64,000 bases of DNA, from NCBI RefSeq assembly GCF_000010285.1, contig NC_010617.1, forward strand, positions 1,364,001-1,428,000, read 5' to 3'. Every line of letters starts with the position of its first letter. Position 1 is the stretch's first letter. The DNA comes from Kocuria rhizophila DC2201. GTDB taxonomy: Bacteria > Actinomycetota > Actinomycetes > Actinomycetales > Micrococcaceae. Positions 45,126 to 53,627 of this stretch are shown piece by piece. The translations under genes were made by a program, and so were the position numbers. Below the pieces are notes generated by a model, which saw only the letters and a program-made list of their open reading frames with translations, had not been told where the DNA came from and made no database searches.

Positions 45126-47039
45126 TCAGACGCGTTGTTCACTGTAAGCGACGACCTCCGTGTGGGAAGCCCGGTGCCAGGACTCGGCACTCATGGTCTT
45201 CAGCGCTCTGATCTTGACCCACACCTCGTCACCGCGCCGCAGATGGGCTACGTCGACCACCGACGGCAGAGCGGACAGCGCAAGGTCCTGGCAATGTACC
45301 GTTCTAGCTCCCGAGCCCACATGGAGCTCCATGTGCCCCGTAGCGCGAGCGTTCTTCCATGGACTGTGCACGACGATGCGTGCGGAGCCCCGGTCCAGCT
45401 GGAATTCCCAGCCGAAACCCACTTCACCGTCTTTCACGAAGGTCGCTTCGGTAAATGCAAGTCCTGAACCACTTGCATTTACTGGGTGGGTCGTTCCGTC
45501 CGGGCTGCGGTAGAAGGCGCGGTTTGGCTGCCGTCCCGTGGCATCCTGGAGTAGCTGAGCTTCCTCTGCGAAAAGCTCTGCTCGGCGCGTCATGGATGGC
45601 TGGTCGTTGAGATCAAAAGAGTTGAGTACCGGATTCTCCTGGTCAATTACCTGGAAGATCGCGGCCTCGTCATATCGATCGTGAAGAGGGTAGGCCATGA
45701 AGAGATCGAGTATGCGACGGTGATTGACAGGCATCCACACGTCGAAGGCGACATCCGTTTCGTTGCTCACTTCACTCATGAAGCGCCCCATGCGGACCTC
45801 CCAGTAGGCCATGTCCTCCGGCCGGTAATCGGGTGGTAGGCGGTCGGATTCGAGACGCGCCATTTCCTCCCGGGTGGCAACGCGGCACATTTCCAGGTCC
45901 TCGGCAGAGAGGTGTCCGCGGGCGCGATCCAGCAGAAGCGCCTCGACGATCGGGTGCCAATCGGCGCCAGGCGCCACGTAGTTGTGACCCCGGGCCGTCT
46001 CCACTAGGTTGCCTCTGTAGAAGAGGGCACGTGGATTCGTGAAATTTTCAAGGTAGAGAGGAAGAAGCCATCTGCCGTGCTTGTGGATCGAGTTCCGGTC
46101 CAGAACGCCCTTGTCCAGCGTCTTGGATTTACGGGTATCGAAGTACAGAATCCTGTGCCTCAGCCCGGCGGCTGCCGCCAGGTCGGAAGATCGTACGATG
46201 TCGCGGCGGAGGATGTCATTGAACCTGCCTCGTCCTGGTGTCACATCCTTTGGTCCGTAGGTGAAAGCCTCAAATTCGTGCTCGTGTCCCTTGACGAAGG
46301 ACATGAGCAGTCGCGAATCGGTCCCGGCGGTCACGGACATTATGTTCGGCCGACTCAGCTTCAGAACAGCGTCCAACTGCGCCCGCCACACCCTGCGAAT
46401 TTCTGCCGAGCGCTGCTCGGCTGTCCAGCTCTTGAACGGGTTTTCATGTTGCGGAAAGAACCGCGTGGCGGTACGACTCTCCAGGTCTAGGAAGTGGTTG
46501 GGCAACAGGGCACGGATGTTCTCATCATCTGTGTGTTCCCACCTGCCTCCCAGCCTCAGGCGGGCCAAGGGATGGGTGTCCGGTGTCCCTGTGGCCATTC
46601 GAGCGAGGATGTCGTAGTGGGAGGCCACCACGCCGCGGTCCAGCCGCCAGTACACAGTACGGTTTCCATGGGCGTCGTGGTACACACGTGTGCTGCCACC
46701 GGCGTGGATGAGCACAGCGTACCGACCCCCCATGTCGTACAGCGCTCGTTCCACAAGCGAAAAACCCTTTGCCTTCACCGCAGCCGCCAGCAGTGTGCTT
46801 GCCAGGCCCTCGGTGGTCGCCCTGCCGAGTTCCGGGTTGTAGAGCAGGCCGACCCCCACGACAGCGGCCCAGTCCTCGCCCGTGACGGCAAGATCCCGGT
46901 CTGCCCACTCGTGGACGTCGAGGAGTGAGCCACCTGGCAGTTGCATCCGCTGGAATTGCGGAGCGGGAAGGTCGGGAATCCCACGCTCAACTGCCGGATG
47001 GTAGACGAAACCGCGTGGGTACAGCTCGTAGTCACTCAT
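45126..47039 (-). CDS. Asparagine-synthetase-like ATP pyrophosphatase A (no glutaminase Cys)
   Basis: This 637-residue protein resembles AsnB: a degenerate Ntn-type N-terminal domain (about 1-185, with GGRYAVLIHAGG and VVASHYDIL), then a synthetase domain with PP-loop TAGTDSR at 237-243, then a C-terminal beta-rich domain (about 525-637). Class II glutaminases need Cys at position 2; here the protein starts MSDYELYPRGF, so it cannot use glutamine by that route. It may adenylate a carboxylate, such as that of a uronic acid, and join it to ammonia or an amine. The start overlaps the stop of the upstream gene by eight bases. A relative lies at 51538-53523. Confidence 0.75.
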   Translation of the reverse strand: MSDYELYPRGFVYHPAVERGIPDLPAPQFQRMQLPGGSLLDVHEWADRDLAVTGEDWAAVVGVGLLYNPELGRATTEGLASTLLAAAVKAKGFSLVERALYDMGGRYAVLIHAGGSTRVYHDAHGNRTVYWRLDRGVVASHYDILARMATGTPDTHPLARLRLGGRWEHTDDENIRALLPNHFLDLESRTATRFFPQHENPFKSWTAEQRSAEIRRVWRAQLDAVLKLSRPNIMSVTAGTDSRLLMSFVKGHEHEFEAFTYGPKDVTPGRGRFNDILRRDIVRSSDLAAAAGLRHRILYFDTRKSKTLDKGVLDRNSIHKHGRWLLPLYLENFTNPRALFYRGNLVETARGHNYVAPGADWHPIVEALLLDRARGHLSAEDLEMCRVATREEMARLESDRLPPDYRPEDMAYWEVRMGRFMSEVSNETDVAFDVWMPVNHRRILDLFMAYPLHDRYDEAAIFQVIDQENPVLNSFDLNDQPSMTRRAELFAEEAQLLQDATGRQPNRAFYRSPDGTTHPVNASGSGLAFTEATFVKDGEVGFGWEFQLDRGSARIVVHSPWKNARATGHMELHVGSGARTVHCQDLALSALPSVVDVAHLRRGDEVWVKIRALKTMSAESWHRASHTEVVAYSEQRV

Positions 47040-47544
47040 GGGGACCCCCGTCTTCTCTTTTTTGCGTGGCCGCAGACAGGACGAGGGCCCGTACATCCTT
47101 CCAGCGGCCATCGGGAATCGGAGCGTCAACTCTCAGACCCACCCAGTACTTGGCCCCACGGGGAACTTCTGGGAGGTTTATGACTTCTATTGGGTTGCAG
47201 ATTCGTGCGGATATTTCTTTTTCCGTGCTGTCCTCGATGCCCGCGCAGAGAGTCACTGGCAGGTCTCGGGCACTTTGGGGGAAGGAAAGCACAAATCGCG
47301 CCGACAGCGCGTGGCTCATGGCTTTGCGCTGGAACCGGTCCGTAACCCCTGGGCGCTGAAGGTCCGTTGGCACCCACAAAAGGTCCAACGGCTCCCTCAG
47401 GGAGGAGTGTCGGCGCAGTGGGTCCCCGTGCGCATCAACGGTAACCGAAATCAGTGGCCGGGGAATGCGGGCCTGCCGATTGTTCCGGTAGTCGTCACGA
47501 AGTTTCTTGAAGTCTTGGTACCTTGTCCCGCTCAGCGACCGCAT
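47032..47544 (-). CDS. Unrecognised protein upstream of AsnB-like A
   Basis: I do not recognise this 170-residue protein. It is basic at the start (RYQDFKKLRDDYRNNRQARI) and beta-rich afterwards, with no membrane helix or signal. Its last 60 residues (VPRGAKYWVGLRVDAPIPDG) may be a distant copy of the beta-rich domain found in neighbouring proteins. I chose ATG 47544, four bases after the upstream stop with AGGG before it; ATG 47571 would overlap by 23 bases. Tight packing indicates a shared operon with the pyruvyl transferase and AsnB-like A. Confidence 0.55.
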   Translation of the reverse strand: MRSLSGTRYQDFKKLRDDYRNNRQARIPRPLISVTVDAHGDPLRRHSSLREPLDLLWVPTDLQRPGVTDRFQRKAMSHALSARFVLSFPQSARDLPVTLCAGIEDSTEKEISARICNPIEVINLPEVPRGAKYWVGLRVDAPIPDGRWKDVRALVLSAATQKREDGGPHE

Positions 47545-47548
47545 GCTG

Positions 47549-48979
47549 TCAGTCACCCTGGCTAACCACATCTGACGGGTGAACAGAGGATTCGTGGTCT
47601 CCTAGTCCACGTAGCGCATCCTGGATTTTGGAGAGCGACGACTCTATGGCTGTGAGGTCCTGCCGACGGACGTTCTCCGACACGACACGGTTGAGGCCAG
47701 CCAGAGCTGCGATCTGGAGCCTGGACGTGTCAACTGGCCCGGTACGGGCGGCCCCCAGCGCCTCATAGAACCACGACCTGGTGAGGTCCTTGAGCTCCTG
47801 AATCCTCTCCCACCGTGGACCGCGGTCCCCCCAGCTGGCGTCGGTTGCCATCATGACGTCCTCGCTGACGCGCTGTGCGTAGCGTTCATCCATGCGCACC
47901 GCGCCCTCGGGGTATCCGAGCAGGTTGAACAACCCGGGCATCTTGTGCCCGTGGCTCTCGGAGTAGATCCCGACACAGGGCACTCGTTGAGCTTCTGCCA
48001 GGATGACAGCGTGGAACCGTGAGGTTATCAGCAGGTCGAGAGACCTAATTTCGTCGAGGTACTCCTGGAACGTCTCAGGATCTCGGAGCTGGATGTTCCC
48101 GTCTGGATGCCGTTCACGGAGGGCGTTGTACAGCGCCACCGTGATTTCTCGATCAGCCTGGGTCTGGACCAGCAGCCGGATCGCTCGACCCTCATTGAGG
48201 TGGTGCTCGGCGATGGAACCGAAGACCCTGAGCCCTGTCGAGTCTCTGAACTCGTTGGATCGGCTCTTGGCCTGCATGTAGGCGCTGCGCTTCGAACCAG
48301 CACGCAGACCATAGTCCTCCAGCCGGAACACGAGCCCAATGGTCGTGGGGGTCGTGGGGGAGCTAGCACGTGGGTTCAGACCTTTCGCGAAAAACCCCGG
48401 GTCAAGTAGAACGGGCTTCGTCGAGAGGTCCGTGGACCGCATGAGGTCTTTCGAGCTGCTCTCGCGGAAGGCGAAAGCGACTGGAAGCCTGGCGAGGACT
48501 CTCGTGAGCTGGTGACCGAGGTTGCTACGAAACGGGCCCAGGGTCGAGGGCATGACCACCAGGGGAGTTGCAGCGCGGTTGGCGCTGATCAGGGGCAAGA
48601 TGCGCCACAGCAGGTCCCGTAAGTTCTCACCGGTCGAGGACTCGAAGAGATGTTCTCCTGCGTTCAGGACAACAAGGTCTGCTGCTTTCAGCCGATACTT
48701 TCGCACGAAATCATCGGGGCTCTCAAAGTACTCGCTCAACTGCATCAATTCGCGAGTAAGATCACCCCCCGTTGACGGAAAATACATGTCTGTGGTTTGC
48801 GCGCCGTCAAGACTCTCACGCGAGAGGCGGTCGTAACGGTCCGAGGGACGCATCCGCACGGCGCGGATCTCCGAGGCGGGACGGCCGGCGCATTCCAGTA
48901 GCTGGACTACCCCAGAGTTGATGGCCAGGTCCCCCCAGTTCGATGCCGCGTGCCCGTAGAAGATGACAACGTCACCCAT
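47549..48979 (-). CDS. Polysaccharide pyruvyl transferase family protein
   Basis: This 476-residue protein belongs to the CsaB/PssM family that adds ketal pyruvate from PEP to sugars. The N-terminus VVIFYGHAASNWGDLAINSG and the C-terminal block LLITSRFHAVILAEAQRVPC with YSESHGHKMPGLFNLLG are characteristic, including the conserved His of SRFHA. A helical tail of about 90 residues follows the core. AGGAAAGGAA precedes ATG 48979. Both ends overlap or abut neighbours. Pyruvylation would add negative charge to the polymer or create a binding site for SLH-type proteins. Confidence 0.82.
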   Translation of the reverse strand: MGDVVIFYGHAASNWGDLAINSGVVQLLECAGRPASEIRAVRMRPSDRYDRLSRESLDGAQTTDMYFPSTGGDLTRELMQLSEYFESPDDFVRKYRLKAADLVVLNAGEHLFESSTGENLRDLLWRILPLISANRAATPLVVMPSTLGPFRSNLGHQLTRVLARLPVAFAFRESSSKDLMRSTDLSTKPVLLDPGFFAKGLNPRASSPTTPTTIGLVFRLEDYGLRAGSKRSAYMQAKSRSNEFRDSTGLRVFGSIAEHHLNEGRAIRLLVQTQADREITVALYNALRERHPDGNIQLRDPETFQEYLDEIRSLDLLITSRFHAVILAEAQRVPCVGIYSESHGHKMPGLFNLLGYPEGAVRMDERYAQRVSEDVMMATDASWGDRGPRWERIQELKDLTRSWFYEALGAARTGPVDTSRLQIAALAGLNRVVSENVRRQDLTAIESSLSKIQDALRGLGDHESSVHPSDVVSQGD

Positions 48980-51443
48980 GGCTGTTGTTTCCTTTCCTGG
49001 CGGTCTCCTCGAGTACATGCTTGAGGCTGCTGACAACGGCGTTCCAGCTACGCTCGCGCTCCACCCAGGCGCGAGCGCTTGTTCTCCGCTGTTCCGATGC
49101 AGCAGGATCTCGAATGGCGCGCTCCAAGGCCTCGGAGAGTGACAAGGCGTCGTCGTGGGTGAAGATCACGGCTCGTTCCTGGTCCCCGGCGATTTCCGCG
49201 AGAGGCGGGACATCGGAAACCAGTACAGTTTTCTTCGCCGCCATCGCTTCAAACGGTTTGAGCGGTGAAACCGCTGCAGTGGCAGGAGTCAGCCGGCGGG
49301 GATAGGCGCACATATCTATGGCCCTGTAGTAGCGGTCCACTTCATGGTGCGGCACCCGTCCAGTGAAGTGCACCCAGTCAGTGAGGTTTTTTTCTTGCGC
49401 CCGGAATACGACAGACGAGTGGGTCGCCCCGTCCCCGATAAGCAGTGCCCGGAAAGCGACTCCGCGATCACGAAGCATGGCCAGAGCATCGACCAGAATG
49501 TCCAAGCCCTCGTAGTCGACGAAGCTTCCCGCATACCCCACAACGGGCAGGTCCGTGGGCCACCCCAGTTCGGCGATCACCGTGTCGTCTCGAGGGGCTG
49601 GAGCAAATCGTTCGGGATTGACCGCGTTAGGCAAGACTGTCGGTGGAGTGATCACTCCGGCGCGTTCGGTGACAATACGAGCCATGGCTTCCGTCAGAGT
49701 GGTCACAGCATCTGCATGACGGAGAACGGCGTCCTCCAGGACAATTGTCCGAGCGCGCCTGCCTTCCATTCGAGGAGACTCCGCAGCGGCGTAGACCAGC
49801 TCCCACATGCCGGAGACTTCGTAAACGGCTGGGATGCCCAAACCACGGGCCGCGATGAGGCCGGGCAATGCGGAGACGTACGTTGACCGCAGATGCACGA
49901 CTGAAGGTTTTTCCGCCTGGAGCATTTGCCGGTACCACTGCAGACTCTCCAGCATGTACTGGTATTCGCCCCGCTTCCGTGCTCGCCCGACGCCGATGCG
50001 GCGATAGTCCACACCATCGTGTGCAGCTGGGGCTGTTTCACCGGGATCAAGGTCGTTGTCCGGCTCTGGGAAGCCAGGGCGGGTGAAGGCTACTACCTCC
50101 AGCCCCTGCTCAACCATTCCGCTGAGGAGCTGGTGGGCCCGATTGGCGTATCCGCCGTTCTGCACCGGCTGACTTGCGTGGAGTATGGACACAACTTTTC
50201 CCAGCGTGGCGTCGGGCTTTGGTGGTTCGAGTGTCGGTTCGCAGCTGTCCAGTTGTCGGAGCAGTTCCCACGCGGCCCGCCCCTCGTGTAGTTGTTTGGC
50301 CTCTGGGGATGATTCCGCTTCTTCCCAGTTGCCTTCCGCCAGACGTTGGAAATCGGCTACGCCGTAGAGAGCCCGGACCATCTCCGGGACGTAGCGTCGA
50401 TTTGCCGCCTCCGGTGGCACGGATTCCAGGAGGCCCAGCGCCTCATCGAAGTACCCGTTGTCCTGGAGCGCCCCCGCCAGGGCCTGGGAAACGCAGGCCC
50501 TGGTTGCAGGTGTATGTCGGCGGCTCACGAGAGCCACGAATAGTCGGCTTCGTCCGGAACGTGGAAGGAGGCGGCCCGCCTCTCTGGTCAGCGCCTGCAT
50601 CAGGAAATTCACGCGCTCCGACAACGCCAACGCATCCACCAGCCACACGCAGCTGGCTGCAAGCGCAACGCCGTGCAGTTCATCCGCGCTCAGGAACATC
50701 GGAGGAACCGCGGACGCATCCTCCATGCCTGTCTCCCCGACAACGTCCACGGGGCACAAGCAGTCACGCGTCTGCCTTACCGTTACGACTATCGGCTGGT
50801 ACGTCCAGCCCCAGGGCAGATCTGTCTTCCGGAGAACCGCCCCGGTCTGGGCAACCGTCTCCTCGGTGTCGAAGGTCAGCACCGGTGCGACTGGCAGACA
50901 GGACAGCAGCAGCAGCAGCTCTGATAGGTCCTCACGGCGGAACTCAGACGCGCAGTTCACGACCAGGGGGTCCGGGAGCAAGCCGACCGGGGACTCCCCA
51001 AGGCTCGGCAACCACGTTCGAAACCACGATTCGACCGGCAAGGGAGGTTCCCCGTCACCGTGTGCACCGCCGTGGTCGAGGTACACGGTGTGACACGTCC
51101 GTGGTCCAAAAGTCAGCGTGGAAGGCTTGCGAGTCTTGAGGGCGGAGATTCTCCGTTGCTGCCAAGGCCGGTGAGCGTCCGCCTCCGCCGTCTCCGCGAA
51201 GATGCGTGCCAGGTCTAAATCGTTCGTGCTTCTCAGCACGTCGGTCACGAACCGTGCGTTGGCAGGCACCTCTGACGCCACCGCGATTTTCGTGAGCATC
51301 CGCGTCACCAAACGTTCTTCGGCGTGGGGACGCAGCGCGTTGGAAAGTTGAGCCGCCCAGGGACGCCGGGGGCTTTCCTCACGCGGTGCCTGGCCCCTCG
51401 TGATGTCAATGATCGTCTGCACCAATGCGTCGGTCACAGTCAT
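48972..51443 (-). CDS. Two-domain GT4 glycosyltransferase
   Basis: This 823-residue protein has a helical N-terminal region of about 400 residues with TPR-like stretches (ACVSQALAGALQDNGYFDEA) and a C-terminal GT4 domain. The latter begins VVSILHASQPVQNGGYANRA and includes IPAVYEVSGMWELVY, VVGYAGSFVDYEGLDILVDA and SPLKPFEAMAAKKTVLVSDV with the catalytic Glu. The ribosome site GGAGGA before ATG 51443 is excellent. Its architecture and GGYANRAH/VDYEGLD motifs match the frameshifted gene at 33274, so the two are paralogues. Confidence 0.83.
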   Translation of the reverse strand: MTVTDALVQTIIDITRGQAPREESPRRPWAAQLSNALRPHAEERLVTRMLTKIAVASEVPANARFVTDVLRSTNDLDLARIFAETAEADAHRPWQQRRISALKTRKPSTLTFGPRTCHTVYLDHGGAHGDGEPPLPVESWFRTWLPSLGESPVGLLPDPLVVNCASEFRREDLSELLLLLSCLPVAPVLTFDTEETVAQTGAVLRKTDLPWGWTYQPIVVTVRQTRDCLCPVDVVGETGMEDASAVPPMFLSADELHGVALAASCVWLVDALALSERVNFLMQALTREAGRLLPRSGRSRLFVALVSRRHTPATRACVSQALAGALQDNGYFDEALGLLESVPPEAANRRYVPEMVRALYGVADFQRLAEGNWEEAESSPEAKQLHEGRAAWELLRQLDSCEPTLEPPKPDATLGKVVSILHASQPVQNGGYANRAHQLLSGMVEQGLEVVAFTRPGFPEPDNDLDPGETAPAAHDGVDYRRIGVGRARKRGEYQYMLESLQWYRQMLQAEKPSVVHLRSTYVSALPGLIAARGLGIPAVYEVSGMWELVYAAAESPRMEGRRARTIVLEDAVLRHADAVTTLTEAMARIVTERAGVITPPTVLPNAVNPERFAPAPRDDTVIAELGWPTDLPVVGYAGSFVDYEGLDILVDALAMLRDRGVAFRALLIGDGATHSSVVFRAQEKNLTDWVHFTGRVPHHEVDRYYRAIDMCAYPRRLTPATAAVSPLKPFEAMAAKKTVLVSDVPPLAEIAGDQERAVIFTHDDALSLSEALERAIRDPAASEQRRTSARAWVERERSWNAVVSSLKHVLEETARKGNNSHG

Positions 51444-51537
51444 CTTATTCCTCCGTTTTCGCGACGCGTCTGCACGATCCATCCAGCGTGGTGGCCGTTT
51501 GGTGGGAGGCATCTGCCGAGGCGGCTCAGCACCACCA

Positions 51538-53523
51538 TCACGACACCCGCGCGGCCGGGATGTCGCAGACCACAGCGGGTTCGGTCGCTTCGTGCGTGCC
51601 CACCGTTCTGATGAACGCGGCGTCTAAGACCGTGGCCCGGGATGCGGCCTCCCAGGAAGATCCCTGGTGGCGATCTCTGTGTACGACTGCCTGAATGGAC
51701 ACGCGGTGCTCGGGTCGCAGACCCGCCACTGCGACATGCACCGGTCGTCGACGTGAGGGGCCGTCCCATTCGAGGCACGGCTTATCGTCAACGAGCAAGC
51801 GGTAGCTCCAGGTGCCCGTTGCTTTCGAATACATGTAGGGCGCGTCGAGAGTGAAAAGAAGGTCGCACGGACCCGGGGCTGCTTGGAAGGTCCGGGAGCA
51901 CACCGTCCCCTCCAAGAATTCGCGTGCAGGCACCCAGAGCTCTCTGGCGGTGTTGGGGAGGTACCGTAGTTGACCGTTGCTGGTGACTATCTGAAGATGA
52001 GGCTCGAGCCCAGCCGCGGTCTCTTCGGGAGCGAGGCTAGGGGTAGGGGCCTGGGCCTGAGCGGCCATGGTATCTCTCTGCTGTTCGTAGAGGTTGCGCA
52101 CGTCGTTTTTACCCGGGAAGTTCAGCACCGGGTGGGCGGCGTTGATGAGCTCCGCGAAGAAAAATCCGCTCTTCCGGTCGACCCGCGAGTATGCCAGAGA
52201 GATCTCTATTATTGCCCTGCAGTTCAAGGGTACACACGTGTTGAAGGCTATGTCGGTTTCATTAAGGATCTCAGTGAGCCAGCGCCCGCACCGGACCTCC
52301 CAGTAGAACAGATCGAAGAGGTGGTAGCCGTACTTCTCCGTGTCGTATTGCCATTCACTGAAACCCCGCCGGAAGTCGGCTTGACGTGCAGCGAGGGGAA
52401 CGGCATTGCTGTCTTTCTTGGTCCGACGCAGGTAGAGCTTCTGCAGGTCCGCCATGGTGTCGCTGCTGGTTTCCGACCCCCAGTATGCCCGCCCGATTTC
52501 GTAGTTGTTCCCCCTCAGATGAATGACGTTCCCTGCAGGGAAAGCTGTCGCGTAGTGCGAGACCAACCACTTGCCGTGGCTTCCGTGGGTGTTCTTGCTG
52601 AGCAGCTGGGTAATGAGCTCCTTCTCCGGGTGCGACTGCTGCCCGAAAATGAAGTACCTGTGACGCATCGGCACAAATTCTTTGAGCTGCTCGACGAGTT
52701 GGCGATCGAGATCCATGGACTTGGACCATGTGGAGTTGCCGGCCTGTGCCACGGTGTACGTGAACGTCTCAACCTCGTCCAAGTGATCCATGGAGAGCGC
52801 CAGGGAAGTTCTACTGTCAGCCCCTCCGGTGAGGGACATCACTAGCTGCGATCCCAGTGCCGTCAGTTCGGCCATCTGCCGGTCCCACAGGGAGCGAAAG
52901 GTCTCAAGCCGCTCCTGATGCGTGAGATCCTGGTAGCGGTTGGAAGTTCGGGGGAAGAACCGGGGGTGGCTCCAGTCGTCCGGATGGAGCACATGATTTG
53001 GCAGGAGCGCGGCGATACCCAGGAATGGCGTGCGATCCCATCCGGATAACGCCCCGTTGCAACCCTCGGCGGGAGTGCGCTTCTCGTGAGGGGCCAGGTC
53101 GTTGATCAGGTGTACGTGAGAGGCAATCAGCGCGGCTTCGGAGGAAAAGTACACGGAGCGCAGTCCCGTGGCATCTTGATACAGCTCTAGACCGTCGGGC
53201 CCCGGTCTCAGGACAAGGTGCCGCCCCCCCATCAGATCGAGTTCGTCCAGGAATGCTCCTGTACCACGCGCGGACGCCTCGGCCAGTCGTTGGGCCGGGG
53301 TGAGATCGCGGTCGTCGGAACCGCAGTACAGGCACAGCCCGTAGACGAGTATCCAGTCCCGACCCTCCGGAACACCCCCCAGATCAACTGGTTCTTCTGG
53401 ATCGTGCGCGAAACGCCACACTGTGCCGGGTAATTCCACCACCGGCCACTCACTTGACAGCTCGGAATCTGTGCGGGTGTCATGGAGGACGAAGCCCCGG
53501 GGGTAGGGGTAGAGGGCGACCAC
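51538..53523 (-). CDS. Asparagine-synthetase-like ATP pyrophosphatase B (no glutaminase Cys)
   Basis: This 661-residue protein is a relative of AsnB-like A. The degenerate N-terminal domain ends near residue 180, the PP-loop is TGGADSR at 232-238, and a C-terminal beta-rich domain (about 515-645) matches the one at the N-terminus of the 43667-45043 protein. There is no Cys2. I chose GTG 53523, which has AAAGGA five bases upstream and puts YPRGF at residues 7-11, exactly as in protein A; an upstream TTG at 53544 is possible. It heads the minus-strand run of six genes. Amide formation on a uronic acid or amino sugar is a reasonable guess. Confidence 0.75.
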   Translation of the reverse strand: MVALYPYPRGFVLHDTRTDSELSSEWPVVELPGTVWRFAHDPEEPVDLGGVPEGRDWILVYGLCLYCGSDDRDLTPAQRLAEASARGTGAFLDELDLMGGRHLVLRPGPDGLELYQDATGLRSVYFSSEAALIASHVHLINDLAPHEKRTPAEGCNGALSGWDRTPFLGIAALLPNHVLHPDDWSHPRFFPRTSNRYQDLTHQERLETFRSLWDRQMAELTALGSQLVMSLTGGADSRTSLALSMDHLDEVETFTYTVAQAGNSTWSKSMDLDRQLVEQLKEFVPMRHRYFIFGQQSHPEKELITQLLSKNTHGSHGKWLVSHYATAFPAGNVIHLRGNNYEIGRAYWGSETSSDTMADLQKLYLRRTKKDSNAVPLAARQADFRRGFSEWQYDTEKYGYHLFDLFYWEVRCGRWLTEILNETDIAFNTCVPLNCRAIIEISLAYSRVDRKSGFFFAELINAAHPVLNFPGKNDVRNLYEQQRDTMAAQAQAPTPSLAPEETAAGLEPHLQIVTSNGQLRYLPNTARELWVPAREFLEGTVCSRTFQAAPGPCDLLFTLDAPYMYSKATGTWSYRLLVDDKPCLEWDGPSRRRPVHVAVAGLRPEHRVSIQAVVHRDRHQGSSWEAASRATVLDAAFIRTVGTHEATEPAVVCDIPAARVS

Positions 53524-53627
53524 AAGGATCCTTTCGGGGGGCAAGGACGAAATATTGCTTCAGATGCTTGGCATCGGAAATGTCTCTCGGGGGTCCGATG
53601 TCTATTGGGGGTCTGCGCAGAGATTGA

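Noticed and set aside
45126-53523. Lasso peptide or similar RiPP cluster, suggested by AsnB-like proteins
   Set aside because: No precursor peptide, leader-binding (RRE) protein or transglutaminase-like protease is present, and all neighbours are polysaccharide enzymes.
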